A stretch of 25,263 nucleotides of DNA, taken from NCBI GenBank assembly GCA_964618405.1, contig CAZUAY010000015.1, positions 1 to 25,263 of the forward strand. The letters run 5' to 3'. Shown here piece by piece: positions 1 to 8,859 of the stretch. The DNA comes from JBBQIY01 sp964618405. GTDB taxonomy: Bacteria; Verrucomicrobiota; Kiritimatiellia; RFP12; UBA3636. A program made the translations under genes and the position numbers. Under the pieces are notes generated by a model, which did no database searches, was not told the origin of the DNA, and saw only the letters and a program-made list of their open reading frames with translations. How positions within the stretch are numbered: position 1 is the first letter of the stretch; every line of letters begins with the position of its first letter.

Positions 1-53
1 TGTTGGCTGTTGGAAATTGAGAGTGCAAAGAACTCAGAAACCTTTTCGGATAA

Positions 54-72
54 CGACTAGCGACTAGCGACT
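54..72. repeat. Heptamer tandem repeat cgactag x 2.7
   Basis: The unit CGACTAG occurs twice and is followed by a partial CGACT, immediately before the large inverted repeat at 73-112. It lies in non-coding DNA. It is a short simple repeat with no visible function, of the kind found in repeat-rich intergenic DNA. Confidence 0.7.
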
Positions 73-112
73 GTAATCGGTCAGGCACAGCCCCCGGTGC
101 CTGACCGATTAC
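73..112. repeat. Perfect 16-bp inverted repeat (REP-like hairpin)
   Basis: GTAATCGGTCAGGCAC at 73-88 is matched exactly by its reverse complement at 97-112, with an 8-base loop (AGCCCCCG). No T-run follows on either strand, so it is not an obvious rho-independent terminator. Perfect hairpins of this size outside genes are typical of REP-type elements or remnants of small IS200-like transposons. That origin is inference, because no transposase is visible in the window. Confidence 0.75.
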
Positions 113-295
113 ACTAATTACACTAATCCCCTAAAAAGCACTCGTTTTTTTAGCAGGGTCGTGGTATTATAGCAGGCAGACACGAGCGAGGTAGTTTGGA
201 TTGGCATCTCGGTGCAGAAAGTCTCTTGAACTTACAGGGCTCGTTGCGCAACCGTTAAGCGTAGCATTGAAAGAATGACAAAAGCCTCATAAAAA
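113..295 (+). promoter_or_regulatory. Upstream region of the sugar operon, weak promoter candidate
   Basis: This stretch precedes the first gene of the + strand sugar operon and holds no gene. A possible -10 box TATTAT lies at 165-170 with no convincing -35 at the right distance. The heptamer TAGCAGG occurs at 151-157 and again at 170-176, flanking the candidate -10, so it could be a paired operator. Both readings are weak. Confidence 0.25.
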
Positions 296-1192
296 ATGCA
301 TCGAACGAACGAGGAAAATAGAACGATTCAAAAGGTCGTGCATCCGCTTTTAGCGGCTGCACATATAACCCTCTACTTCGATGATATTTTTCAACCCGAT
401 ACGTTAGCATGGATCGAAACAAAAAATGAAAATCCTAGTCGCGCCATGGATCTTTTCTTCGCCGAAAGCCCAACTCGGAATGTAGCCTTGTTTCTGATCC
501 ATGGCGGAGGATGGCATTCTGGAAGTCGCAGGGTGCATCACAACCTCATGCGTGCTTGGAACAAAGAGGGGTACACCTGCGCTTCGTCGGACTATGTCCT
601 ATCCGACAGAGGAACGATACTCGAACAACTGCGTGACGTGAGGCATGGTTACGATCTGTTCCAAAAAATTTTAGTCGAACGGGGTCAATCGCCCAATATT
701 GTCGTGTTCGGCGACTCGGCCGGAGCCCATCTCGCCCTTTTGTTGGCACTGGCCACTCCCGGTGAGTGCGGAGATCCGTTGGTGTTTCGGAATTATCGTC
801 TTGATCCTGCCTTATGGATCAAGCCGACAGGCGTGATAACACAGTCAATGCCGGTCACGTTTGAAAAAGGTAAAAACACAGGTGCCGAAGCTTCGATAGC
901 GAAGGCTGTGGGGGTACCGTATGAGCAGGATCCAGAAGCGTATAAGCGTATAGCGCCGATCACGTACGCCCGCGCCGGGTCTCCACCTATCTTCCACCTC
1001 GCTTCGGATCGCGAAGACTACTTTCCCGTCCCCTTAGCGGAGGCGTTTTTGGAGACATTGAAGCGCAACGGCTGCGAGGTTCGGCAGAAGCTATACGCGG
1101 CTGAACATGGTTTTCTCTACGATCTTGTGCGCCCCGAGCAACGCGAGGCGTTTCAGGATATTCTCGCGTTCTTGGACGGGTTGACCATTTAA
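296..1192 (+). CDS. Alpha/beta-hydrolase, esterase-like
   Basis: This 298-residue protein is a predicted serine esterase of the alpha/beta-hydrolase fold, close to the HSL/BD-FAE type. An oxyanion-hole motif HGGGW lies at residues 69-73. The nucleophile elbow is GDSAG with Ser141. Asp238 (in SDRED) and His271 (in AEHGF) fit the rest of the triad. No signal peptide is visible, so it is probably cytoplasmic. The start at 296 has no clear Shine-Dalgarno, but an in-frame stop at 290-292 rules out anything longer. It opens a five-gene co-directional cluster for sugar use, where it may remove acyl groups from sugars or oligosaccharides. The substrate cannot be read from the sequence. Confidence 0.8.
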   Translation: MHRTNEENRTIQKVVHPLLAAAHITLYFDDIFQPDTLAWIETKNENPSRAMDLFFAESPTRNVALFLIHGGGWHSGSRRVHHNLMRAWNKEGYTCASSDYVLSDRGTILEQLRDVRHGYDLFQKILVERGQSPNIVVFGDSAGAHLALLLALATPGECGDPLVFRNYRLDPALWIKPTGVITQSMPVTFEKGKNTGAEASIAKAVGVPYEQDPEAYKRIAPITYARAGSPPIFHLASDREDYFPVPLAEAFLETLKRNGCEVRQKLYAAEHGFLYDLVRPEQREAFQDILAFLDGLTI

Positions 1193-1232
1193 TAGACACG
1201 GTGAACCATTAGCTTAAACAATGAGAGGGGTT

Positions 1233-2126
1233 ATGTACGATATTTCAAGACTGATGAAAATGGCGATGAAGGAAAAGAAGGTCATCGCGGGGTTTAATAT
1301 ACCCTATTTGCCGATGATGCAACCTGTGGTGCAGGCACTGCGGGACACCGGTAGTTTTGGGCTGATCATGGTGGCGAGGCTCGAGTGGGAGAAGTTCGCC
1401 TCGGGCGGTCTACGTCCGATCTGGGAGGAGTACCAACGCGTCGGAGATCCGGGTTATACTCGGTTGCATCTCGACCACGTTCCGGTAATCGATGAGGACG
1501 ACAAACCCGTCGATTATGCGTCGATTATCAACGAGGCGTTAACGCTTGGTTACCCATCGGTGATGGTAGATGCCTCTCGGCTGCCTTTAGAGGGTAACAT
1601 CGACGCGACGCGACGCATCGTGGAAATGGCGCATGCCAAGGGCGCAGCCGTAGAGGCAGAACTGGGAGCCGTCATGGGGCATGAGTCTGGTCCGCGCCTG
1701 TCTTACGAAGATCTCTTCAGCAGCGGGAAGGGATTTACGGACCCAACAGAAGCGCGGAAGTTTGTGGCGGAAACCGGCGTGGATTGGCTGTCCGTCGCCA
1801 TCGGAAGCATTCACGGAGCGATCAGCGTAGAGCACAAGAGCGAAAAGAAGATTCAAGCGCGGCTTAACATTGAACGCCTCGAGGCGATTCACCAAGCAAC
1901 AGGCATTCCTTTAGTCCTACACGGCGGCACGGGCATTGCCAGAGATTGCATCATGGATTCTATCCAGCATGGTATCGCAAAAATCAATATCGCAACCGCC
2001 ATCCGACAGCCTTACGAGCGACTGATGAAAACATCGATTCCTGCGGCTCAAGATGCTGTTTATGAAGCGATGTTGGTCATCCTGAAAGATGACCTAGACG
2101 TTTTTCGAGCAACGCAGAACGGCTAA
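1233..2126 (+). CDS. Class II fructose-bisphosphate aldolase family protein
   Basis: A zinc-dependent class II aldolase of the ketose-bisphosphate type, which would cleave a ketose phosphate into DHAP and an aldehyde in the cytoplasm. I chose the ATG at 1233 (297 residues) because GAGAGGGG directly precedes it; an in-frame ATG at 1221 would add four residues. Counting from 1233, Asp81-His82 (HLDH) supply the catalytic Asp and a zinc ligand. The family motif VMVDAS follows, then AEAELG near 143, His194 (GSIHG) and His230 (LVLHGGTG), with the phosphate-binding INIAT stretch near 252-256. These match the family in order and spacing. It lies 40 bases after the esterase and 16 before the kinase. 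The true substrate (fructose, tagatose or another ketose phosphate) is unresolved. Confidence 0.85.
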   Translation: MYDISRLMKMAMKEKKVIAGFNIPYLPMMQPVVQALRDTGSFGLIMVARLEWEKFASGGLRPIWEEYQRVGDPGYTRLHLDHVPVIDEDDKPVDYASIINEALTLGYPSVMVDASRLPLEGNIDATRRIVEMAHAKGAAVEAELGAVMGHESGPRLSYEDLFSSGKGFTDPTEARKFVAETGVDWLSVAIGSIHGAISVEHKSEKKIQARLNIERLEAIHQATGIPLVLHGGTGIARDCIMDSIQHGIAKINIATAIRQPYERLMKTSIPAAQDAVYEAMLVILKDDLDVFRATQNG

Positions 2127-2142
2127 AGAAAGGGGCGCGGGC

Positions 2143-3654
2143 GTGAGTACACTAGGAATAGACATCGGAACCACTGGATGTAAAGTAGCAGCCTATTCTG
2201 AGGGTGGCGTTCGCCTTGGCTTTGCCTATCGCGACTATGCCTTGAGCCGCCCACGGCCGGGATGGTGCGAACTGCCTGTCCACACGATGTGGGAGAAACT
2301 CTGCGAGGCCATTCGGGAAGTATCCGCGGGTACGGCTGGCGATCCGGTTACGGCGCTGTGTGTCAGTTCCATCGGAGAAGCAATGACGCCGGTCGATCGC
2401 GACGGAAACATGCTTGCCGACTGCATCGTCTCCAGCGACAGCCGAGGTGAAGCGTACAGTAAAGCGCTTGCGGATGCGTTTTCACCGGAAGCGTTTTACC
2501 GGATTAATCCCAACATTATTTCTCCGAACTACAGCTATCCAAAGCTGGCCTGGATTCGTGATTATCAGCAGAACCTCTACAAGCGAACGGATAAGTTTTT
2601 GCTCTGGGACGGTCTCGTCTCGCGATTGCTAGGCGGAACAGAATTCGCCAGCTATTCCCTCGCCAACCGCACGTTGCTTTTTGACATCAGGCGAGAGGAT
2701 TGGTCTTCAACGCTTTTAGAATACGGCGGTATTGATCGGGAAAAGCTTCCGCCCTGCTTGCCCGCGGGAGCGATAGCAGGAGAAGTGTCAACCGCGATGG
2801 CACAGAAACTCGGTCTGCCATCAAGAGTGAAAATCATTGTCGGTGGGCACGATCAGTGTCTGAACGCGTTAGGCTCTGGAATTGTCAGGCCAGGACGCTC
2901 CGCCGCAGGACTGGGCACCTATGAATGCATTACGCCGGTGTACGAAGGACTGGATCGTCAGGACGAGCTGCAAACACTCGGCTTGAACATTGAACACTAT
3001 GTCATCCCCGGCCTGTATGTCTCCTTCCTGTTCAATCAAGCAGGAAGCCTGATCCGCTGGTTCCATTCTGCGTTCGCCAGCGAACTCGGGGAGGGACAAG
3101 ACTTGTTGCTGGAAAAGGAAATGCCGGAAGACCCGACAAACCTCCTGGTGTTGCCGTACTTCGAACCGACCGGATCTCCTGGGTATGTGAACGACGCCTC
3201 TGGGGTGATTCTCGGTCTGAAGATGAACACGAAACGGGGCGAGATTCTCAAAGCGATCATGGAGAGCACCTCCTTTTACTTTCTAGAGAATTGGCAGAAG
3301 CTTTGTGGTGGCCAATCGCAAATTGTCGCCAGCGGCGGCGGCGCGCGATCCGACCGTTGGCTCCAGATCAAGGCGGATATTTTTGGTGTTCCCGTCTGCC
3401 GGCAGGAAACGACTGAATGCGGATCCCTTGGGGCTGCTTTACTGGCGGCAGCAGTAGTCGGTGGTGGCACCGATCTCGCCAGCGAACTTCAAGCCCGCGT
3501 TACCCATTATGTGCGCACGGAACGTGTTTTTGAACCGGATGAGCGCCGACACAACCTCTACAGAGAGCGGATGGACTATTACCGAGGGCTGTTTCCCGCG
3601 CTGCACGAAAAACTGACAGACTGGCACCGATTGACGACGCCAGACCATTTTTAA
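2143..3654 (+). CDS. FGGY-family carbohydrate kinase (xylulokinase-like)
   Basis: A 503-residue sugar kinase of the FGGY family, of usual length. The N-terminal ATP/phosphate motif LGIDIGTTGCK is at residues 4-14. The catalytic Asp is probably Asp237 in GGHDQ. The C-terminal adenosine motif (SGGGARSDRWLQIKAD) spans about 397-412. It starts with GTG at 2143, placed by AGAAAGGGG upstream, 16 bases after the aldolase. It would phosphorylate a ketose such as D-xylulose or D-fructose made by the isomerase encoded next. FGGY members differ in the carbon phosphorylated, and the sequence does not settle this. Pairing with a class II aldolase suggests a product the aldolase can split. Confidence 0.88.
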   Translation: MSTLGIDIGTTGCKVAAYSEGGVRLGFAYRDYALSRPRPGWCELPVHTMWEKLCEAIREVSAGTAGDPVTALCVSSIGEAMTPVDRDGNMLADCIVSSDSRGEAYSKALADAFSPEAFYRINPNIISPNYSYPKLAWIRDYQQNLYKRTDKFLLWDGLVSRLLGGTEFASYSLANRTLLFDIRREDWSSTLLEYGGIDREKLPPCLPAGAIAGEVSTAMAQKLGLPSRVKIIVGGHDQCLNALGSGIVRPGRSAAGLGTYECITPVYEGLDRQDELQTLGLNIEHYVIPGLYVSFLFNQAGSLIRWFHSAFASELGEGQDLLLEKEMPEDPTNLLVLPYFEPTGSPGYVNDASGVILGLKMNTKRGEILKAIMESTSFYFLENWQKLCGGQSQIVASGGGARSDRWLQIKADIFGVPVCRQETTECGSLGAALLAAAVVGGGTDLASELQARVTHYVRTERVFEPDERRHNLYRERMDYYRGLFPALHEKLTDWHRLTTPDHF

Positions 3655-3680
3655 AAACTTGAATAGTCGACACAAACCAC

Positions 3681-3686
3681 AAGGAG
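3681..3686 (+). promoter_or_regulatory. Shine-Dalgarno AAGGAG fixing the isomerase start
   Basis: AAGGAG lies 8 bases before the ATG at 3695. It decides between that start and an in-frame ATG at 3659, which has no such site and would add twelve residues unlike the family. Confidence 0.7.
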
Positions 3687-3694
3687 ATGCTGCA

Positions 3695-4369
3695 ATGAAG
3701 AGAAGCGAAATCAATGCAATTATACAAGAAGCGGAAGCCATGTTTGCGGAATACCGCTTCCTTTTGCCGCCATGGGGATACTGGTCGCTGGAAGACTGGA
3801 AGGCGGCAAACCTAACGGGCAATGAAATCATCAGCCACCAACTCGGCTGGGACATCACCGATTTCGGCAGCCATGACTTTAATGCCGTGGGATTGGTCCT
3901 CTTTACCATCCGTAATGGCGACCTCGATCATAAAGGCAAACCCTACGCCGAGAAAATCATGATCGTACGCGAAGAGCAGGTAACCCCGTATCACTTCCAC
4001 TGGAAGAAGACTGAGGACATCATCAATCGAGGCGGCGGTAACCTCGTCATCCGCCTGTACAACTCGACGGCGGAAGAAGCATTTAGTAATCTGCCGCCAT
4101 CCGTTATGGTTGATGGATTGCCGCGCACGGTCTCAGCGGGTGGCGATGTCGTCCTCACGCCCGGAGAAAGCATTTGCCTTCCAACTGGGCTGTATCACAG
4201 CTTCTGGGGCGAAGCGGGTAAAGGCAGTGTTCTCGTTGGCGAAGTCAGTGTGGTTAGCGACGACCAGACCGACAACCGTTTCCGTCCCTCCAACGCGCGA
4301 TTCCCAGACATCGAAGAGGATACACCACCCTACCGCCTGCTTACCAGTGATTATGCAAACTTTCTCTAA
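3695..4369 (+). CDS. D-lyxose/D-mannose isomerase family protein (cupin)
   Basis: This 224-residue cupin matches the D-lyxose ketol-isomerase family (YdaE type), which interconverts D-lyxose with D-xylulose and D-mannose with D-fructose using a bound divalent metal. Putative metal ligands are His100, His102, Glu107 (YHFHWKKTED) and His168 (GLYHSFW). The C-terminal stretch ending PPYRLLTSDYANFL is typical of the family. The start follows a strong AAGGAG. It lies 40 bases after the kinase and 43 before the glycosidase-like gene, consistent with one transcript. The position suggests it feeds the kinase with a ketose. The preferred sugar is inferred from the family only. Confidence 0.85.
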   Translation: MKRSEINAIIQEAEAMFAEYRFLLPPWGYWSLEDWKAANLTGNEIISHQLGWDITDFGSHDFNAVGLVLFTIRNGDLDHKGKPYAEKIMIVREEQVTPYHFHWKKTEDIINRGGGNLVIRLYNSTAEEAFSNLPPSVMVDGLPRTVSAGGDVVLTPGESICLPTGLYHSFWGEAGKGSVLVGEVSVVSDDQTDNRFRPSNARFPDIEEDTPPYRLLTSDYANFL

Positions 4370-4412
4370 TCGCCTGTAATCGGTAAAAACCAGCAATCGC
4401 GAAAGGACAGTG

Positions 4413-5690
4413 ATGAATCTACTTCCCAACCTCCTCTCTCCAGAAGACAGAGTCTATTTTTCGGAATTCACCCGTGCCGTCACGGACGCCTGCAAGCTTT
4501 CTAATGCCGCTCAGGCCGTAAAAGACAAATACCCGTGCAACTTGGCTTTCGATCCGATTAAGCCTGGCGGAGTCAATGCGTACCCAGCCGTGTGGACACA
4601 AGATTTTACCATGATTTTCTCCGCCGGATTCGTTGAGGCAGACGTCGGGCTGGCGCATCTGAGGCTGATTCTGGGTGTTCAAAACAGTGAAGCTGAACGG
4701 CAGATGAATACCGGTGCCCTTGTTCCGATGTGGGCAATCGCCGATCATGTGAATTTCAACGGCACACCGGTATTTTTCCCCGGCACCTATTCCTCGGGTC
4801 CCGATCAGGGCGGAAGATGGGGACTGCGGCCACCGTATAACAATTATTTTGATGTGATTTGGCTGGCACGACTGCTGACTGACCGACTGGCCGACCCCAT
4901 TGCCATGTTAAACGAAAACATCGGTGGGTTAACGGTATACGAACGTCTTGTGAAAGCCTTTGGGGTGCCACCGACCGATTCACAAGGCATCGTCTATACC
5001 CTTGCGGAATCACGCGCGATCGGATTCATCTTTTACGACTCCGTCCAAATGACAGGCTCGCTGTTGATGGCAACACTGTTGAGGACGAGGGCAGCGGGGC
5101 ACCTGCGCGATTTGGCCATGCTGCTCGGCCGCGACAGCGATGCAGACGCCTACGCAGCGGAAGCTCGGCGAGCCCTTCCCTTTATCGCAGATGTCTTCGC
5201 GCATGAGAGCGGCTGGCTACGCGCCTCCACCAGCTTGTCGGGACAACCTGACGTGTTCGGTACCCTCTATGCCCTGTTCACCGGCTCGCTACAGGGCGCC
5301 GCACGCGAAACTTCTGTACAGACGGTATTGAAAAGCCTTGATGACGGACTGATCGAACAGGATGGGGCGCTGCGCCACGTGCCGCTGAATCACAACTTCA
5401 GTGAGGAATCCACGTGGGAGGTTTGCCATATCGAGAACAATACGTATCAAAATGGAGGATTCTGGTATATGCCAGCAGGCTGGTTGACGGCAGTTTTGTA
5501 TGAATACAGACCTGAAGCAGCCAGAGCCTATTTGCAGCGATATCTGAATAGCATGAAAAAAGAGGATTTTCGTAAAGGGCAGAGTTTTGCGCCGTGGGAA
5601 TGGATCTTTAACGAAAAACGCTCTGACGTGTGTCCAGTATTCGGCCCATCTGCAACCTTGCCATTTGCCGTGCTCTCCGGATTAGTTTGA
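4413..5690 (+). CDS. Six-hairpin glycosidase-like protein
   Basis: A 425-residue protein with the look of an (alpha/alpha)6-barrel glycosidase. An N-terminal WTQDFTMIF stretch resembles the WxRDF motif of such enzymes. Near the C-terminus a NNTYQNGGFWYMPAGW stretch resembles the YQNGG/W signature of GH63- and GH78-like barrels. No signal peptide is seen, so it probably acts on imported oligosaccharides. The preferred start is ATG 4413 behind AAAGGA at 4402-4407; GTG at 4410 would add one residue. It closes the sugar operon and converges on the efflux operon, with only 39 bases between stops. I cannot assign a GH family or substrate. Confidence 0.7.
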   Translation: MNLLPNLLSPEDRVYFSEFTRAVTDACKLSNAAQAVKDKYPCNLAFDPIKPGGVNAYPAVWTQDFTMIFSAGFVEADVGLAHLRLILGVQNSEAERQMNTGALVPMWAIADHVNFNGTPVFFPGTYSSGPDQGGRWGLRPPYNNYFDVIWLARLLTDRLADPIAMLNENIGGLTVYERLVKAFGVPPTDSQGIVYTLAESRAIGFIFYDSVQMTGSLLMATLLRTRAAGHLRDLAMLLGRDSDADAYAAEARRALPFIADVFAHESGWLRASTSLSGQPDVFGTLYALFTGSLQGAARETSVQTVLKSLDDGLIEQDGALRHVPLNHNFSEESTWEVCHIENNTYQNGGFWYMPAGWLTAVLYEYRPEAARAYLQRYLNSMKKEDFRKGQSFAPWEWIFNEKRSDVCPVFGPSATLPFAVLSGLV

Positions 5691-5729
5691 TTTCGCTCAT
5701 TTGATCCTTGGACATGGCCCATCAGCGGT

Positions 5730-8700
5730 CTAGGGCTCACAGGCCTGCTTGCGCTGGACGCGTTCTTCAACCCACACGTAGACGGCTGGGATCACGAAGA
5801 GCGTGAGTAGCGTGGAGGTGAATAGGCCGAAGACGACGACGATGGCCAAGGGCCTTTGGACGTCGGCTCCAACCCCCTGCGCCACGAGAAGCGGCAGCAG
5901 TCCAAAAATGGTCGTTAGCGCCGTCATGAGCACCGGTCGCAAGCGCTGTTCCGCTCCTTGCGTCACGGCCTGAAGTGGCGAGAGACCACGAGCTGTCAGA
6001 TCGTTGAAATAGCTGACGAGCACCATGCCGTTTTGAACGGCGATGCCGAGTAACGCAATGAAGCCCACGGACGCCGGAACGGAGAGGTATTCTCCGGTGA
6101 ACAGCAGGCCAAGGATTCCGCCAACAAGCGCGAGCGGTACATTGACGATGATGATCAGCGCATGGCGCATGGTGCCAAAGGACAACCACAGCATCACAAC
6201 GACCAGAGCCATAACCGTTGGAACAATCAGAGCGAGACGTTTCATCGCGCGTTGCTGATTTTCGAACTGGCCTCCGTACTCCACGCTATAACCGGGTGGA
6301 AGCGAAACGTTTTCCGCAATGCGCTTCTGGATGTCGGCAACGACACTCCCGAGATCGCGTCCGCGGACATTGCCTTGCACAATCCACCGCCGTTGGTTGT
6401 TCTCGCGATTGATCTGGATGGGGCCCGTGACCAAACGAACATCGGCCACTTGTGCCAGCGGGATCGCGCTTCCATTGCCACTCGAGACGAGAATCCCGCC
6501 GATCGCTTCGGGGTCGGATCGGTAAGCTTCCTGCAAACGGAGATGAACGCCGAAGCGGCGCGTATTGAGATAGATGTTATCGATAACCTCACCGCCGACG
6601 GCGAGTTCGACAGTTTCCATGATGTCATCGACCGTCACCCCGTAGCGTGCACAGGCCTCGCGGTTTGCAACGATTTGTACTTGCGGCTGTCCAAAGTTCT
6701 GCTCGCTCGATAAATCAACCAGCCCCGGAACATCCTCCAAGGCGAAGCGAATCTCCTCGGCACTCGTACGGAGCACGTCGAGGTCTTCACCATAAATCTT
6801 GATCGCCAGTTGCGCTTTGATTCCAGACAGGAGTTCATCGAAAGCATTTTGAATCGGCTGCGAAAAGTTAATCTGAACGCCTGGGAAGGGTTTTAGTGCG
6901 GCTGAGATGGCCTCGCTGAGGTCGGTTTTATTTTTGAACGTCCCCCATGCTTCTAAGGGTTTTAATTCGACGTGAATTTCGGCATAGTTCACAGGATGCG
7001 GATGACTGCCCGCTTCCGGACGTCCAACGCGCGAGAGGGTTTCCTTAACAGGAGCGAACGTAACGATTTCGCGCTCCATTTCCATGACCAACTTGGTGGC
7101 CGCTTCAAGAGAAATGGACGGAGCCATCGCGACACCAATTAAGATCGAACCTTCTTCGAGAGTCGGGATGAATTCTGTCCCGAGTCGCGGGACCAGCGCA
7201 AGACTGCCCAGTAGCAACGCTATCGAAACTGCGATGATGAGGTACTTGACTCGCAAGACTCCCGCCAATAACGGACGGTACACCCGCTTGAGCAGTTTTA
7301 CCAACACCAGCTCCTTCGAAGGCGTCTGCTTGAGCAGAACAAGCGAAAGCACGGGGGCGACGAGAATTGCAACGAGGAGCGATCCGAGCAGAGCGAAGCC
7401 GATGGTAAACGCCATGGGGGAAAACATTTTGCCTTCGACGCCCTGCAAAGTGAAGAGCGGCACGAAAACAAGAATGATAATCGCAATCGAAAACACGGTC
7501 GGACGACTAACCTCTCGCGCCGCCTCCAGAATAATAGTGGTCTTCGATTTTTGGGCGTTAGAAGGTTCCCCTAGATGACGAAAAATATTCTCCACCATCA
7601 CAGTGGCACCGTCGCCCAGCATGCCAATCGCGATGGCGATGCCTCCGAGAGACATCAGGTTAGCGGAGATCCCCCGTGTTCCCATACACAGCACGGCGAA
7701 GAGTGCACAAATCGGCAACGACATCGCGACAATAAACGCCGCACGCAAATTCCCGAGAAACACGCCCAGCGTGATGATGACGAGAATGCCACCAACGAGC
7801 AGGGATTTTTTCACGGTCCACGTTGCTTTATTGACAAGGTCGGCTTGCTCATAATAAGGCACAAGCGTCACGCCCGCAGGCAGCGATTTCTTGACGTCTT
7901 CAATCTTCGCGTAGAGCCGCTCGATCACCTCCGAAGTATTTTCTCCGAAGAGCTTGAGCACCAATCCGGTGACAACCTCGCGTTCGCCATTTCGGCTGGC
8001 GACGCCACGGCGGATTTCGTTTCCGAACGTGATGTCCGCGACATCGGAAAGCAGCACGGGACGGCCCTCCACCTCTTTCACTGGAATGTTACTGATATCA
8101 TCAAGATCTTCGAGCAGGCCGATGCCACGCACCAAATGCTCTTCAGATCCCATGACCAGAAATTGTCCGCCGACATTGCGGTTGTTCGCTCTGACGGCAT
8201 CCACGAGGTCGCTCAACTTCACGTCATACTTCAACAACGCCTTGGGGTTGACTTGTATCTGATATTGCAGAACATGTCCACCAGCAGAGAGAATTTCGGT
8301 AACGCCAGGTACGGTTTGGAGCTGAAACTTGACAACCCAATCGTTCAACTCGCGAAGCCAGGTGTCCACTGGCTTTCCTTCTGTGTCGACCACGCTCGCA
8401 TCCGCCTCTAAATAGTAGAAGAAGATTTGGCCGAGGCCTGTTGATATCGGTCCCAACGACGGAGGTTCATCCGTCTTAGGAAGCGATGCCGTCACGCTCG
8501 CCAGCCGCTCGGCAACGAGTTGGCGGGCGAAGTAGATGTCTGTGCTGTCCTCAAAGTAGACGTAAATCACAGCCATGCCAAATGCAGAGGTGGACTTGAT
8601 CTCCGTAACATTAGGCAGACCGTTCATGGAGGACTCAATCGGATACGTGATGAGTCGCTCGATCTCTTCAGGAGCCATGCCGTGGCCTTCTGCAAAGATC

Positions 8701-8843
8701 GGTACCATGATGGGCGAAATGTCCGGGAAGGCATCCACGGGCATCCGCTGATATTGGTAGACGCCGATGCCGAGGAGGGCGAGAACGGCGATGATGACGA
8801 GGGCGGGCATCTTCAATGCCGCCTGAATAATTTTGTCAATCAT
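5730..8843 (-). CDS. czcA: Heavy-metal efflux RND pump (CzcA/CusA family)
   Basis: A 1037-residue inner-membrane proton-driven RND exporter, full length for the heavy-metal (HME) branch. The first helix follows the start (MIDKIIQAALKMP), and the TM4 motif GDGATVMVEN carries Asp411, the expected proton-relay residue. The family phrase NLMSLGGIAIAIG precedes it. From remembered alignment to E. coli CusA, the copper-binding Met573, Met623 and Met672 correspond here to Gly570, Glu670 and Val736. This argues for divalent ions (Zn, Co, Cd, Ni) rather than Cu or Ag. The start at 8843 was chosen by homology and an upstream AGGA. A longer in-frame opening to 9134 would overlap the adaptor gene. It lies 16 bases downstream of the adaptor gene. 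Confidence 0.92.
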   Translation of the reverse strand: MIDKIIQAALKMPALVIIAVLALLGIGVYQYQRMPVDAFPDISPIMVPIFAEGHGMAPEEIERLITYPIESSMNGLPNVTEIKSTSAFGMAVIYVYFEDSTDIYFARQLVAERLASVTASLPKTDEPPSLGPISTGLGQIFFYYLEADASVVDTEGKPVDTWLRELNDWVVKFQLQTVPGVTEILSAGGHVLQYQIQVNPKALLKYDVKLSDLVDAVRANNRNVGGQFLVMGSEEHLVRGIGLLEDLDDISNIPVKEVEGRPVLLSDVADITFGNEIRRGVASRNGEREVVTGLVLKLFGENTSEVIERLYAKIEDVKKSLPAGVTLVPYYEQADLVNKATWTVKKSLLVGGILVIITLGVFLGNLRAAFIVAMSLPICALFAVLCMGTRGISANLMSLGGIAIAIGMLGDGATVMVENIFRHLGEPSNAQKSKTTIILEAAREVSRPTVFSIAIIILVFVPLFTLQGVEGKMFSPMAFTIGFALLGSLLVAILVAPVLSLVLLKQTPSKELVLVKLLKRVYRPLLAGVLRVKYLIIAVSIALLLGSLALVPRLGTEFIPTLEEGSILIGVAMAPSISLEAATKLVMEMEREIVTFAPVKETLSRVGRPEAGSHPHPVNYAEIHVELKPLEAWGTFKNKTDLSEAISAALKPFPGVQINFSQPIQNAFDELLSGIKAQLAIKIYGEDLDVLRTSAEEIRFALEDVPGLVDLSSEQNFGQPQVQIVANREACARYGVTVDDIMETVELAVGGEVIDNIYLNTRRFGVHLRLQEAYRSDPEAIGGILVSSGNGSAIPLAQVADVRLVTGPIQINRENNQRRWIVQGNVRGRDLGSVVADIQKRIAENVSLPPGYSVEYGGQFENQQRAMKRLALIVPTVMALVVVMLWLSFGTMRHALIIIVNVPLALVGGILGLLFTGEYLSVPASVGFIALLGIAVQNGMVLVSYFNDLTARGLSPLQAVTQGAEQRLRPVLMTALTTIFGLLPLLVAQGVGADVQRPLAIVVVFGLFTSTLLTLFVIPAVYVWVEERVQRKQACEP

Positions 8844-8859
8844 AGTTTGTTTTTCCTGT

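Noticed and set aside
131..153. CTAAAAA / TTTTTAG pairing as a terminator
   Set aside because: The stem is almost only A-T, so it would be too unstable to end transcription.
5691..5729. Terminator between the convergent sugar and efflux operons
   Set aside because: I looked for a stem with a T-run on either strand and found none convincing in this short gap.
7575..8411. 278-codon open frame on the + strand
   Set aside because: Antisense to the pump gene; the His/Arg-rich composition is a by-product of the pump's codon use.
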